DNA from: Betaproteobacteria bacterium
Lineage (GTDB): Bacteria > Bdellovibrionota_B > Oligoflexia > Silvanigrellales > Silvanigrellaceae
Reading direction: 5' to 3'
DNA length: 64,000 bases
Assembly: GCA_016868315.1 (NCBI GenBank)
Contig: VGHE01000005.1
Span: forward strand, 124,001-188,000
The position numbers were made by a program, and so were the translations under genes. Positions within the stretch are counted from its first letter, which is position 1. Each line of letters starts with the position of its first letter. The notes beneath the pieces are model-generated. The model made no database searches and was not told where the DNA came from. It saw only the letters and a program-made list of their open reading frames with translations. This document shows, piece by piece, positions 47,647 to 57,437 of the stretch.

Positions 47647-48138
47647 ATGATTGAGTGTCCAAAAATTTATTTCACGCCCGATCCTCCCGACCAGAACGGC
47701 GCAGCCGGCGGCGGTGTTTCCATTGCCGGAGTGAAGTTTTCCAAGATTCCTCGCGTCCTCATCGCCAAACCTGGCCTGGATGGTCACGACCGTGGCGCAA
47801 AATACATCGCAAAGGCTCTGCGTGATGCGGGCATGGAAGTTATCTACACGGGCATCAGGCAGTCTCCCGAGGACATCGCCATCACAGCTGTGCAGGAAGA
47901 TGTCGACGTCGTAGGCCTGTCACTGCTCTCTGGTGCGCACACGGCGCTTTTTCCTCGAGTGTTAGATGCGCTTAAAAAGCAGGGTGGCGGCGATATTCCT
48001 GTGATTGGCGGCGGAATCATTCCCGATGAAGATGTTCCTGAACTTATCAAGGCCGGAGTAGGCGCAATTTTCACGCCCGGCACGCGTATTGAAGACGTCA
48101 TCTTAGAAATTAAAAGACTTCTGGAGAACCAACCGTGA
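47647..48138 (+). CDS. Cobalamin-binding subunit of an acyl-CoA mutase (methylmalonyl-CoA mutase, small subunit)
   Basis: 163 residues consisting of a B12-binding domain behind a 30-residue Gly/Pro-rich tail. The base-off/His-on motif is DGHDRG with His47; SLLSGAH and GGGIIP complete the cobalamin pocket. The domain matches the C-terminal part of methylmalonyl-CoA mutase as a stand-alone subunit, as in split archaeal-type enzymes. The catalytic large subunit is not in this window. Context (PCC, epimerase and MeaB downstream) makes methylmalonyl-CoA the likely substrate. The stop overlaps the GTG of the next gene. Confidence 0.88.
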   Translation: MIECPKIYFTPDPPDQNGAAGGGVSIAGVKFSKIPRVLIAKPGLDGHDRGAKYIAKALRDAGMEVIYTGIRQSPEDIAITAVQEDVDVVGLSLLSGAHTALFPRVLDALKKQGGGDIPVIGGGIIPDEDVPELIKAGVGAIFTPGTRIEDVILEIKRLLENQP

Positions 48139-49691
48139 CACTCACGACAGCACAGTCCATCGAAAAGCTTCACCGCGAGCGTAGTAAAGCCATTGAGGGC
48201 GGTGGTTCAAAGCGTGTCGAGGCACAGCACAAAAAAGGCAAGATGACCGCGCGCGAGAGAATTGCCGAGTTTGTCGACCCGGGCACCTTCACTGAATTCG
48301 ACGCTTTCGTGGTTCACAACTGCTCTGACTTCGCCATGGAAAAACAAAAGGTGCTTGGCGATGGTGTCGTCACCGGATGTGGAAAAGTGAACGGTAGAGA
48401 TGTTTACCTCTTCGCGCAAGATTTTACTGTTTTCGGCGGCAGCCTCTCGGAAATGCACGCAAAGAAAATCTGTAAAGTAATGGATCTCGCCGTTCAAAAT
48501 GGTGCACCTGTGGTCGGACTCAACGACAGTGGTGGCGCGCGCATTCAGGAAGGTGTGGCGAGCTTGGGTGGTTATGCGGAAATTTTTTACCGCAACACAC
48601 TGGCCAGTGGAGTCGTTCCTCAAATCAGCGCCATTCTCGGTCCGTGCGCGGGCGGCGCGGTTTACTCTCCTGCCATCACCGACTTCATTGTCATGACCCA
48701 GCACACGTCGCATATGTTCATTACAGGTCCTGATGTCATCAAGACCGTGACCGGCGAAGAGATCGACTTTGAAACTCTGGGGGGTGCAGAAACACACAAC
48801 GTGAAAAGCGGTGTTGCAGATGCAGCATGCTCTGACGAATACGAGACGCTTCAGTTTGTCAAAAACCTGCTCAGTTACATGCCTCAGAACAATCTTGAAT
48901 CTGCGCCTGTCGTGCCTTGCACCGACCCCACTGACCGCGCCGATGCCGAACTCAACACATTGATTCCCGACAACCCCAACCAACCTTACAGCATGCACGA
49001 TGTCATCAAGCGCGTGTGTGATTCAGGTTCGTTCCTTGAGGTTCAACCCCTCTATGCGAAGAATCTGATCATCGGCTTCGCCCGCTTGGGTGGTCAGTCG
49101 GTGGGAATTGTTGCCAACAACCCCATGGCTCTTGCTGGGGTGCTCGACATCAATGCAAGCATCAAAGGAGCGCGTTTTGTGCGCTTCTGTGACTCCTTCA
49201 ATATCCCTTTGGTGGTCTTCACCGACGTCCCCGGCTTCCTGCCAGGCACGGCTCAGGAGTTCGGCGGCATCATCAAGCACGGAGCGAAACTGCTGTATGC
49301 CTTCTCGGAAGCATCTGTACCACGCTTCACCGTCATCACACGCAAAGCCTACGGTGGAGCGTATGATGTGATGAACAGCAAGCATATCGGTGCTGACCTG
49401 AACGTCGCTTGGCCGTCAGCGGAAATTGCGGTGATGGGACCCGAAGGGGCTTGCAATATCATTTTCAAAAATGAAATCGCGCAGGCCGAGAATCCAGAAG
49501 CGAAAAGAAAAGAGCTTATTGAGGCCTACCGCGATACGTTTGCGAATCCTTATGTGGCTGCATCGAAGGGTTTCATCGATGACATCATCGAGCCCCGAGA
49601 AACCCGTCGGGTTCTCGTGACTGCACTGAAGATGAACGCCAACAAACGCAAGAATCTTCCGCGCAGAAAACACGGAAATATCCCGCTCTGA
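48135..49691 (+). CDS. pccB: Propionyl-CoA (acyl-CoA) carboxylase, carboxyltransferase subunit
   Basis: 518 residues, GTG start overlapping the previous stop (GTGA). Carboxyltransferase features: [84 protein letters not shown] and [12 protein letters not shown]. It transfers CO2 from carboxybiotin to propionyl-CoA, giving (S)-methylmalonyl-CoA. Propionyl rather than acetyl specificity is inferred from the neighbours. Confidence 0.92.
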   Translation: MTLTTAQSIEKLHRERSKAIEGGGSKRVEAQHKKGKMTARERIAEFVDPGTFTEFDAFVVHNCSDFAMEKQKVLGDGVVTGCGKVNGRDVYLFAQDFTVFGGSLSEMHAKKICKVMDLAVQNGAPVVGLNDSGGARIQEGVASLGGYAEIFYRNTLASGVVPQISAILGPCAGGAVYSPAITDFIVMTQHTSHMFITGPDVIKTVTGEEIDFETLGGAETHNVKSGVADAACSDEYETLQFVKNLLSYMPQNNLESAPVVPCTDPTDRADAELNTLIPDNPNQPYSMHDVIKRVCDSGSFLEVQPLYAKNLIIGFARLGGQSVGIVANNPMALAGVLDINASIKGARFVRFCDSFNIPLVVFTDVPGFLPGTAQEFGGIIKHGAKLLYAFSEASVPRFTVITRKAYGGAYDVMNSKHIGADLNVAWPSAEIAVMGPEGACNIIFKNEIAQAENPEAKRKELIEAYRDTFANPYVAASKGFIDDIIEPRETRRVLVTALKMNANKRKNLPRRKHGNIPL

Positions 49692-49715
49692 TGAGCAACA
49701 AGGACTTGAAAGAAC

Positions 49716-51305
49716 ATGACCACAACAATTCCTAAATACAACGAACTGGTGTTCCGACCCTTCAAAAAGGTGCTGATTGCCAACCGCGGTGAGATTGCTG
49801 TCAGAGTCATTCGCGCCTGTCGCGACCTCGGACTTTCGCCGATCGCGGTTTACTCAGAAGCCGACGCCGAGGGTCGACACGTCTCTATGGCCGACCAAGC
49901 TTTGTGCATTGGCCCAGGCCCAAGCGCTGAAAGTTATCTGAAGATAGAAAATATCATCAAGGCTGCGCACGACTCTGGCGCAGAAGCTGTGCATCCAGGT
50001 TTTGGCTTTCTCTCCGAAAATGCCGAATTTGCGAATGCTGTGCTTAAAGCCGGACTGATCTGGATTGGTCCGTCACCGAGTGCCATCCACTCCATGGGCG
50101 ACAAGACCTTTGCCAAGCGCGCGGTGACAGCCGCAGGAGTCCCCTGCTCTCCCGGTAAAAATGAGCCTCTCAAGAACGTCGAAGACCTCAAGAGTGTGCT
50201 CAAGGAGATTGGCTATCCGGTTATTCTTAAAGCTGCAGCGGGTGGTGGTGGCCGCGGGATGCGTGTCATCCGCAAACCAGAAGAAATTGAGGATGCATTT
50301 AACAACTGCCAACGTGAAGCACTCAGCTACTTCGGCAATTCTGATGTCTTCTGCGAACGATTTATTGAACGCCCGCGCCACGTCGAAATTCAAGTTCTCG
50401 CTGACGGGCACGGTAACACTGTGCACTTGTTCGAGCGTGACTGCACCATCCAGCGCCGCAATCAAAAACTTATTGAGGAAGCGCCGAGCAGCTACATTTC
50501 TGAAGCGACCCGTGCAGAAATGGGACGCGTTGCGGTGAAGGCTGCTCAGGCCGTGGGTTACGTCAATGCAGGGACGTGCGAGTTCATTCTCGAATCCCCT
50601 GAAAAATTCTACTTCATGGAGATGAACACCCGTATTCAGGTGGAGCATCCGGTAACAGAGGCCATCACGGGCATAGACCTTGTGCAGTGGCAATTGCGTG
50701 TTGCTGCGGGCGAAGCACTGGGCTTTCAGCAGAAAGATCTCTCCATCCGCGGCTGGGCATTCGAAGCGCGTATCAACGCAGAAGATCCCTTCAACGGATT
50801 TCGTCCATCCGCGGGCGAAGTGCAGCTGCTAGAGCTTCCCGCAGGTCCTGGAGTGCGCGTGGATACCCAGCTTTACAGCGGTTATCGTATACCCACCCAC
50901 TACGACTCGATGATCGCTAAAATCATCGTACATGGTCAGAATCGGGCAGACGCTTTGGCCAAACTCTATCGTGCCTTGGGTGAAACCGTCATTCACGGCG
51001 TTGAAACAACGATTCCCTACCACCAAGCGCTCATCAAATGTCCGGCGTTTCAAAGCGGCGAATACACAACCCGCTTTGTTGAAGAAAATGAAGCGCTGCT
51101 CAAAGAATTCGAAACAAAGCAGACTCCGCTCACTGCTGAGTCGGCCTTGGCTGCGGGTCTCAAAATCCATTTGGCACGCACGCTGGGTACAGCAACAGCC
51201 GCCGAGGCCGCCAATTCCACAGCGCATGCAGGCGCGTCGTCGAATAGTGCGACCAACTTAAGCCCCTGGCGACAAGCTCACCTGCTCGAAGCAACGCGGC
51301 AGTGA
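49716..51305 (+). CDS. pccA: Biotin carboxylase subunit of propionyl-CoA carboxylase
   Basis: 529 residues; a biotin carboxylase without the usual C-terminal biotin-carrier domain. It has FKKVLIANRGEIAVRVIRA, HPGFGFLSENAEFA, the ATP-grasp loop KAAAGGGGRGMR, ERDCTIQRRNQKLIEEAPS and MEMNTRIQVEHPVTEAITG. The last 60 residues are Ala/Ser-rich and look unstructured. It carboxylates the biotin on the separate carrier protein encoded next. Confidence 0.92.
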   Translation: MTTTIPKYNELVFRPFKKVLIANRGEIAVRVIRACRDLGLSPIAVYSEADAEGRHVSMADQALCIGPGPSAESYLKIENIIKAAHDSGAEAVHPGFGFLSENAEFANAVLKAGLIWIGPSPSAIHSMGDKTFAKRAVTAAGVPCSPGKNEPLKNVEDLKSVLKEIGYPVILKAAAGGGGRGMRVIRKPEEIEDAFNNCQREALSYFGNSDVFCERFIERPRHVEIQVLADGHGNTVHLFERDCTIQRRNQKLIEEAPSSYISEATRAEMGRVAVKAAQAVGYVNAGTCEFILESPEKFYFMEMNTRIQVEHPVTEAITGIDLVQWQLRVAAGEALGFQQKDLSIRGWAFEARINAEDPFNGFRPSAGEVQLLELPAGPGVRVDTQLYSGYRIPTHYDSMIAKIIVHGQNRADALAKLYRALGETVIHGVETTIPYHQALIKCPAFQSGEYTTRFVEENEALLKEFETKQTPLTAESALAAGLKIHLARTLGTATAAEAANSTAHAGASSNSATNLSPWRQAHLLEATRQ

Positions 51306-51325
51306 CACACAGAGGAGCCACCTGA

Positions 51326-51895
51326 ATGAGATTTAAAGTTCAACAAAAAGGCGATGCCGAAGCCTGGTTCTTCGAAGTCAGTGATCACCTGCTGGCCAAT
51401 GGTCTCAGCAGCGGAAAAACCTTTAAAGCCAAAAAGCTCACGAGTGACCTCACTGATGCCGGCGAGCTCGAAGTGCGCCTGCATGCAGACAGACGGTCGA
51501 TTGTGGTCGGCCAACACATTGTTCCCTTCTCCGGATTGGGACAAATGCTCAAAGGCCACGATGCACGTTTGAAAATGGGAGCGCCAGCAACTTTCCGCAG
51601 GATTTCTGTGGAGCCCATAAAGCCCATTCTCCCCAAAAAAACCGCTGCGAACTTGGGTGGTGGCGACCAAAAATCACCGCTCACTGGAAAAGTTCTGGCT
51701 GTTTTGGTCACAGAAGACCAGATGGTTAATGAAGGAGATGTTCTGCTGACCATCGAGGCCATGAAGATGGAAAACAGAATTCTCGCCGAGTGCGCCGGTC
51801 GCATCCAGAATATTAAGGTTGCTCCTGGCAACAGCGTCTCTGTGGGAGACGTGCTGTGCTTCCTGCAACCCTCTGCGAATGAGAACAATTCATGA
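51326..51895 (+). CDS. Biotin carboxyl carrier protein for the acyl-CoA carboxylase
   Basis: 189 residues. The C-terminal biotinyl domain has the motif AMKMEN with the biotinylated lysine at residue 147, preceded by GGGDQKSPLTGKVLAVLV. The N-terminal 115 residues form a beta-rich domain, likely the subunit-assembly (BT-like) region. It ends by an ATGA overlap into meaB. Confidence 0.88.
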   Translation: MRFKVQQKGDAEAWFFEVSDHLLANGLSSGKTFKAKKLTSDLTDAGELEVRLHADRRSIVVGQHIVPFSGLGQMLKGHDARLKMGAPATFRRISVEPIKPILPKKTAANLGGGDQKSPLTGKVLAVLVTEDQMVNEGDVLLTIEAMKMENRILAECAGRIQNIKVAPGNSVSVGDVLCFLQPSANENNS

Positions 51896-52902
51896 TCATC
51901 CAAAGAACGCTGGATGTCTCTCAACTTGCGAAACAACTGACGGGCGAAACCCTTGTTGATGGCATGACAGACAACTGGCGTTCGCGTGTCCGAGCACTCA
52001 GCCGTGCAATCACCTTCCTTGAAAACGATCCCTTGCTTGCCCTCAACGTCTTGGGCAACGCTGGCTTCACACAGGAAAAATCACAGAGTCGGGTGATTGG
52101 TTTAACCGGTCTTCCAGGTGCAGGGAAAAGCTCGCTCACCAACTTAATGGTGCGCGCTCTGCGCAAAGCCGGCAAAACGGTAGCTGTGCTAGCTGTCGAC
52201 CCGTCCTCGCCCCTGTCTGGTGGAGCTGTGCTGGGTGACCGCGTGCGCATGCAGGAACATTTTCGCGACCCAGGCGTTTTTATTCGCTCGATGGGAAGTC
52301 GCGGAGCTCTGGGTGGTGTGGCGCGCTCGACGCGCGGTGCCGTGCGTCTGGCTGGCCTCCTGGGCTTCGATGCCATCATTGTGGAGACGGTGGGCATTGG
52401 ACAAAGTGAAAGTGAGATTGTTGAGCTAGCGGACACCACAATTCTTGTCTTGATGCCCAACAGCGGCGATGAAGTTCAATTGATGAAAGCAGGAGTCCTG
52501 CAACTTGCTGACATTTACGTGGTCAACAAATCTGACCTCGCTAGCCCTGCCCGCATGATCAACGAACTTCATGAAAATACAGCGCCCGATCATCCGGATC
52601 TTTGGTGTCCGCAAATTGTCGCGACCAGTGCTGCAAATGAAGAAGGCATCGACAAAATCATTACAGCAATAGAGCAACACCAACTTTATGAGTCGAACCA
52701 TCCCAAAGGGCATGAACTACGCAAGCAAAGAGCTGTGAAGGAAATCCTGCGCGCCCTGCACCACGTCATTGAACCCGAATTCCTCGAGGCCATTTCAAAA
52801 GTTCCCCCGAGCCAACTTGAAGAGATCATCGAAGGCAAGCGACCAGCCTTGGCTTTGGCACACGACCTAGCCCTCAAATTCAGAAGGAAGGCAACACCAT
52901 GA
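51892..52902 (+). CDS. meaB: Methylmalonyl-CoA mutase-associated GTPase MeaB
   Basis: 336 residues of the ArgK/MeaB G3E family. Walker A is GLPGAGKSS, switch region AVDPSSPLSGGAVLGDRVRM, Walker-B-like VETVGIGQSE, and guanine motif NKSD. The protein loads and protects adenosylcobalamin on the mutase. The overlaps with both neighbours support one operon. Confidence 0.94.
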   Translation: MIIQRTLDVSQLAKQLTGETLVDGMTDNWRSRVRALSRAITFLENDPLLALNVLGNAGFTQEKSQSRVIGLTGLPGAGKSSLTNLMVRALRKAGKTVAVLAVDPSSPLSGGAVLGDRVRMQEHFRDPGVFIRSMGSRGALGGVARSTRGAVRLAGLLGFDAIIVETVGIGQSESEIVELADTTILVLMPNSGDEVQLMKAGVLQLADIYVVNKSDLASPARMINELHENTAPDHPDLWCPQIVATSAANEEGIDKIITAIEQHQLYESNHPKGHELRKQRAVKEILRALHHVIEPEFLEAISKVPPSQLEEIIEGKRPALALAHDLALKFRRKATP

Positions 52903-53327
52903 AGATTCTGAGAATCAACCATCTCGGTATTGCGCCCAAAGCGCCCACACAAGCGAAATCCTTCTTTGAGTCTATCTTAATGTTACAAAATCAGGGCGAA
53001 GAGGTTGTCGCCGACCAAAAGGTGCGCGTCACATTCTTCGAGGCAGAGCGCAGCCGCATCGAAATCCTTGAGGCGACCGACCCTTCCAGCCCGGTCGCCA
53101 AGTTCATTGAAGATCGTGGCGGTGGCATTCAGCATGTCGCACTCGAGGTCGACGATCTCGAGGCTTGGCTGAAGGCTTTGAGTGAACAGGGCGTGCAGAT
53201 GATTGACCCCCAGCCACGCCGTGGTGCGCACAACACTTTGATTGCGTTCGTGCATCCACGCTCAACGGGTGGTATCTTGGTCGAGCTCGTTCAGGAAATG
53301 AAGGAAAAAGTTCATGCAGCGAAATAA
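52899..53327 (+). CDS. mce: Methylmalonyl-CoA epimerase
   Basis: 142 residues of the vicinal-oxygen-chelate fold. The metal ligands expected in the family are visible: His in RINHLGIA, His in GIQHVALEV and Glu in ILVELVQE; RSRIEILE lies between. It converts (S)- to (R)-methylmalonyl-CoA. The next gene starts 14 bases before its stop. Confidence 0.92.
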   Translation: MKILRINHLGIAPKAPTQAKSFFESILMLQNQGEEVVADQKVRVTFFEAERSRIEILEATDPSSPVAKFIEDRGGGIQHVALEVDDLEAWLKALSEQGVQMIDPQPRRGAHNTLIAFVHPRSTGGILVELVQEMKEKVHAAK

Positions 53328-54141
53328 AATGAAGCCATTGTGGTTTGCCTTGCTGACTCTTGGCCTTGCCGCGCCCGTTTTGAGTCTGCAGGTGAGTTGC
53401 GAGATCAAGCCCATCTCAGAGTTGAGTCCTGAAGATGGTATCGTGCGTTTACGCGGCTTGCACAAAGACGAATCGTGGGAACGGCTCATCCAGGAAGTGA
53501 ACGAGTACAGAAGTCGCTTTCCATACTCTCAATATGCTTCCGAGGCTGAACTTCTGCAGGGCGATGCCTTCTTCAGAACCAAGCGCTTCCCCGAGGCTAT
53601 CAGCAACTATGAAGATTTCGTGCGACGTAACCCAAGCCACCCTCAGGCGGATTTTGCCCTTTTCCGCGTTGCAAAATCATTCGATCTGCAGTGCCCTGAA
53701 GACGAACAGCGCGAACAGGCAACAACCCAACGCGCACTCGACAAGTACGCCGAATTGAAGCGGCGTTTTCCACGCTCACAGCACATTGCTGAATCAAACG
53801 ATCGCAGTGCAGTGCTGCGCAAGAGGCTTGCCGATCACCACATCTTCGTCGCCAACTTCTATTGGAAGAAAAGCCTCTTCCACGCGGCGTTAAACCGGTA
53901 TTTATACGTGGTCGACACATTCGATGAGCAGAAAGATCTTCAGGTTCTGGCTTTGCAGCGTGCGTCTGAAAGTTATCTTTGGCTAGCCAAAGAGCTCGAG
54001 CGCAACCCGAAATCAGACGCTGTAAGTTTCTACACATCTCAAACACCCGATCAGTTGAAGCAAAAGTCTGCTGAACTGATCGCAAAGAGAAAATCGCTAC
54101 TCGGTTCTCAGCCCACAAAGACATCCGAGAAAGAAGGCTGA
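53314..54141 (+). CDS. bamD: BamD-like TPR lipoprotein (outer-membrane assembly)
   Basis: 275 residues. A hydrophobic signal ends in LQVSC; Gln at -3 makes it a poor lipobox, so lipidation at this Cys is likely but not certain. Helical TPR-type repeats follow, with the BamD hallmarks FPYSQYASEAELLQGDAFFRTKRFPEAISNYEDFV and TQRALDKYAELKRRFPRSQHI. BamD works with BamA to insert barrels. AAGGA precedes the ATG at 53314, inside the epimerase gene. A strong terminator follows. Confidence 0.75.
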   Translation: MQRNKMKPLWFALLTLGLAAPVLSLQVSCEIKPISELSPEDGIVRLRGLHKDESWERLIQEVNEYRSRFPYSQYASEAELLQGDAFFRTKRFPEAISNYEDFVRRNPSHPQADFALFRVAKSFDLQCPEDEQREQATTQRALDKYAELKRRFPRSQHIAESNDRSAVLRKRLADHHIFVANFYWKKSLFHAALNRYLYVVDTFDEQKDLQVLALQRASESYLWLAKELERNPKSDAVSFYTSQTPDQLKQKSAELIAKRKSLLGSQPTKTSEKEG

Positions 54142-54156
54142 TTCGGGAATCAACAC

Positions 54157-54196
54157 AAAGGGCGCCTCGGCAAATGCTGCGGCGCCCTTTTCTTTT
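54157..54196. terminator. Terminator after the bamD-like gene (usable from both strands)
   Basis: Stem AAAGGGCGCC/GGCGCCCTTT with a 14-base loop, followed on the plus strand by TTCTTTTT. It lies between convergent genes ending at 54141 (+) and 54220 (-). Confidence 0.88.
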
Positions 54197-54219
54197 TGAA
54201 TCGATGCTCAAAGCTCTAT

Positions 54220-55431
54220 TTACTGAGCCGAGTGCAGCCTGGTCAGACTCTCCTTGATTTTTGGGTTCTGAACCACGAACAGCTCAAAGGTTTTCGACCT
54301 AGCAGAGCCCACGAATTTAAACGGGTTTTTGTCTGCAGAACCAATGAAAACATCGATGTGATTACCATATAACGCACCACCCGTGTCTGCTGTAAAGAAA
54401 TAACCGTCGTGGAAGTGCACCGAGCCGTCGGCCAGAATGACCTGCGCACCTCGCGCGGAGGGAATATAGACGAGCGTGCCGTAGGGCAGCCAACCTGGGT
54501 CGACAGCAATTGTGCGGTAGGGCTGCAACACGTATCCCGCCACACCATCTCCAAAACTTCCCTTAGCGCGGTAGAATCGGGAATAGCCTAGCCCTGGCAG
54601 TGAGATCCAACGAGAGCAATCCACCTGCAGCGACTCTTCATGGCTTCCTACGTAATTGAACACGATTGACTTGCCATCGTTGCCAAGAACCCGAACGGAT
54701 CCCTCGAGAGAGGCATGACACCAGTCTTTCGCCTGCAATGAAGCCCCTAGACGACGTCCTGCCATGTCGAGCAACGGATAGCCGGAATCACCGGCATCAC
54801 GGAAGGTCGGAATAAAATAATAAGTCGCCCAAGCTGAACGAACAGATGAAATTTCCGAGTTATAGGGGCTCCGGAAGTCAAACGGGCTGTCGCCAACAGG
54901 TGCCGATCGCCCCTCATCGTTATCCGGCTTACCCAATGATTCAAAAAACAATCTCGACCAGCGCATTGTCTCGCAAGCGTCACCGCCTTTAGCAGCAACA
55001 CAATCATTGTATTGCGTTTTCAAGAATGGACCATACACGTGCTCACCATCAGCACACACGTTGAGCTTGGTGTTCCACTCGGTGCCTTCAGAGCAAAGTT
55101 CCTTTCCTCTAAGCTGCTGCGCAAAACCACGCTCCCAGTGCAGACCATCGCAGGGTTCGCCTCCGCCAAAGGCTTTGCACTTTTGAATCATCGAAATACT
55201 GAATGGCCCAATGACGCCTGCAGCGCTATAACATTGATTGAAGGTCAGGTCGTAGCTGTAGCCCTCAGGACAATAGATATCATCCGGTGTCACGAGTCCT
55301 GGACGACCATGGTTCTGCTGATCCGCCTCAGGCTTTGGTTCCGCTTTCTCCCGACAACTCGAAAGCGTGAAAACGCTCACAGTGGCTGCACAAAGGGCGC
55401 TCAAAAGAAATGAAAGATGCATTTTTCTCAA
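54220..55431 (-). CDS. Lipoprotein with C-terminal 3D (MltA-type) domain
   Basis: 403 residues. Signal MRKMHLSFLLSALCAA... ends in a lipobox LSSC. Two copies of a cysteine module follow (C-x(2)-G ... NQC / C-x(2)-G ... NVC, each with a second C-x(8)-C pair). The C-terminal domain has VDPGWLPYGTLVYIP and TADTGGALYGNHIDVFIG, the three-aspartate 3D signature of lytic transglycosylase MltA and related cell-wall enzymes. Start: TTG at 55431, overlapping the MFS stop (TTGA) and with GGAG eight bases upstream; an ATG at 55422 is the alternative. A peptidoglycan-cleaving role is inferred. Confidence 0.75.
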   Translation of the reverse strand: MRKMHLSFLLSALCAATVSVFTLSSCREKAEPKPEADQQNHGRPGLVTPDDIYCPEGYSYDLTFNQCYSAAGVIGPFSISMIQKCKAFGGGEPCDGLHWERGFAQQLRGKELCSEGTEWNTKLNVCADGEHVYGPFLKTQYNDCVAAKGGDACETMRWSRLFFESLGKPDNDEGRSAPVGDSPFDFRSPYNSEISSVRSAWATYYFIPTFRDAGDSGYPLLDMAGRRLGASLQAKDWCHASLEGSVRVLGNDGKSIVFNYVGSHEESLQVDCSRWISLPGLGYSRFYRAKGSFGDGVAGYVLQPYRTIAVDPGWLPYGTLVYIPSARGAQVILADGSVHFHDGYFFTADTGGALYGNHIDVFIGSADKNPFKFVGSARSKTFELFVVQNPKIKESLTRLHSAQ

Positions 55432-56675
55432 TGTGACTTCTCCAATTCTTCATTGAAATCGAGATCTCGACCGTGGGTTTCTTTCAGAGCCCAAACAGCA
55501 AGAAAAGAACAAAGAAAAGCTGCAAAGGTGGCCCACCAGGCTCCGGTAACAATCCGTCCATCGGCAGCAAAATAAGCAACGATAAAATTCATGGGAACAA
55601 CTGAACCACGCACAAAATTAGGCACCGTAGTGGTTGCTGTCGCGCGTAAATTGGTTCCAAAAGTCTCGGCTGTTGTGAGAACGAAGAGTGCCCAGTAGCC
55701 AATAGCAATTCCAAGCAACACAAAACTCGCGTGAAAAACAAAAGAATGTGCCGCAGCAAACGTGAGATGCGCAACCGAAAGCAGAGCAGCACTTGCCATG
55801 AAAGCGGCGATAACCTTTTTGCGCGATGCCACTGCATGACTGAGTATGCCTGAGCCCAAATCACCCAAAGCAAGGCCGATGTATACCAACATGACTGCTG
55901 TCGAGGCTTTCACTGGAAACTCGATGCCTCGAGCCTGCGCAAGATCGGGAGCTAGAGTTGCAAAAACACCCACAACAAGCCAAACCGGCACACCCAATCC
56001 GATGCAAGAGAGGTAGCGAGAGAGGCGGTCTTTGTTGGTAAAAAACGCAAGAAAAGTTCCACGCACGCTTGGCTTTGATGCGGCAATCTTTGCAAAGATC
56101 TCGGATTCACCCGTCTTCATACGCAACAGTAGAAGCAAAAGTCCGAGCACCCCACCCAACGCATACGCGAACCGCCAACTCAGCGCTTCACCCACAAGAG
56201 CAGCAGCAATCGAACCCAGCAGGCCAAAACCAGCGACTACCCCAGCCGCTGCGCTGCGCAATTCCTTGCCCAAGACCTCACTGACAAGAGTAATTGCAGC
56301 GCCAAGCTCACCCGCGAGGCCAACCCCGGCAATAAAGCGCAAGACTCCATAAGTCAGCTCGTCATGCACAAAGGCATTTGCAAGATTCGCAAGAGAATAA
56401 AGCAAAATAGAACCATAGAGCACCGAAATGCGTCCACGTTTGTCACCCAGAACACCCCAAATGACACCCCCCACCAACATTCCAATCATCTGCAAATTGA
56501 TGAGTAGAATACCGGATTCAAGAATGCGTTCTTCAGGAACCCCAATGTCGAGCAGACTCTTTTTTCGAACGACACTGAAAAGAATGAGATCGTAGATGTC
56601 GACAAAATAACCGAGTGCGGAAACCACTACGGCACGATGAAAAAGTGTAGGCTTCGCTGCCTCAGCTGAGCTCAT
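55428..56675 (-). CDS. MFS transporter (metabolite:H+ symporter-like)
   Basis: 415 residues with about twelve membrane segments. The first reads GYFVDIYDLILFSVVR, which is typical of the MHS/SHS branch; motif A is GVLGDKRGR in the loop after segment 2, and GLAGELGAAITLVSE follows. Members import carboxylates, sugars or osmolytes with protons; the substrate here is unknown. GGAGTC precedes the ATG. Overlaps the downstream lipoprotein gene by 4 bases. Confidence 0.88.
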   Translation of the reverse strand: MSSAEAAKPTLFHRAVVVSALGYFVDIYDLILFSVVRKKSLLDIGVPEERILESGILLINLQMIGMLVGGVIWGVLGDKRGRISVLYGSILLYSLANLANAFVHDELTYGVLRFIAGVGLAGELGAAITLVSEVLGKELRSAAAGVVAGFGLLGSIAAALVGEALSWRFAYALGGVLGLLLLLLRMKTGESEIFAKIAASKPSVRGTFLAFFTNKDRLSRYLSCIGLGVPVWLVVGVFATLAPDLAQARGIEFPVKASTAVMLVYIGLALGDLGSGILSHAVASRKKVIAAFMASAALLSVAHLTFAAAHSFVFHASFVLLGIAIGYWALFVLTTAETFGTNLRATATTTVPNFVRGSVVPMNFIVAYFAADGRIVTGAWWATFAAFLCSFLAVWALKETHGRDLDFNEELEKSH

Positions 56676-56714
56676 AATCGACTCCGTTCGAAAATGTCAC
56701 AGCGTTTTAACGGG

Positions 56715-57332
56715 TCAACTCATATTGCGCAAGAGCAGCCGACCGAGCTCGGCCAGTGGCACTCGCCCCAAATGCTGCTTTGCGAGCAGGTTGATTTCTA
56801 CATCGAGATCGTCTTCAGGTGTATGCTGTTGAGCCAATGCAAGGAGTGTATTGAGACGCTCCAAATCGAGCCACTCGGCAGGAGCCGGAAGGCTACTTTC
56901 TTGTTCAAAGTTCAATTCGCACAAGCTTAACTCATAATTTCCTGATTGTTGTGGAAGAGCAGCAGGTATCTCTGCCATCTTGAGAGGTAAGCCTTGGCTG
57001 CGACAAATAACGGGGCGCACAGGATAGATAGAACAGCTCTTCTCTGCGAGAAAAAAGCACTCCGGCGTAGCCTCGACAGAGCTCTCCGCTGCAGCAGCGA
57101 TTGGTCTCCACGATGCAGAAATTTTCTTTTGCTCGCTTGCAGGAAGTACCTTCCACCAAGAAAAAATCAGCTGTGCCTCAACCGGAAAAACGCTCAAATG
57201 GACACGGCAGCATTGCGCACATCCTGCGGCACACTTCATATATTTCTGGTGTTTTTCGTGAAATTTATTGAAGAAATCTGTTACATTGGCCTGCAGGGAT
57301 TCAACAAGCTGCGGTTTTTTGCCTTGTGTCAT
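56715..57332 (-). CDS. YkgJ-family cysteine cluster protein
   Basis: 205 residues. The N-terminal cluster MKCAAGCAQCCRVHL and a second set CSIYPVRPVICRSQG give the Cys pattern of the YkgJ (CxxCxxCC) family, thought to bind zinc or an iron-sulfur centre. The C-terminal third is helical without cysteines. Function unknown. It lies 39 bases upstream of the MFS gene, on the same strand. Confidence 0.78.
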   Translation of the reverse strand: MTQGKKPQLVESLQANVTDFFNKFHEKHQKYMKCAAGCAQCCRVHLSVFPVEAQLIFSWWKVLPASEQKKISASWRPIAAAAESSVEATPECFFLAEKSCSIYPVRPVICRSQGLPLKMAEIPAALPQQSGNYELSLCELNFEQESSLPAPAEWLDLERLNTLLALAQQHTPEDDLDVEINLLAKQHLGRVPLAELGRLLLRNMS

Positions 57333-57437
57333 CAGAACATCCTGGGTGAATCATTTTGCATCGTGGCTTCTACCTGCGCACATTGAAATTTGGCAAAGTG
57401 GAAAAAGCAAGAGTCACACTCAAAAAAGGAGCAGACC

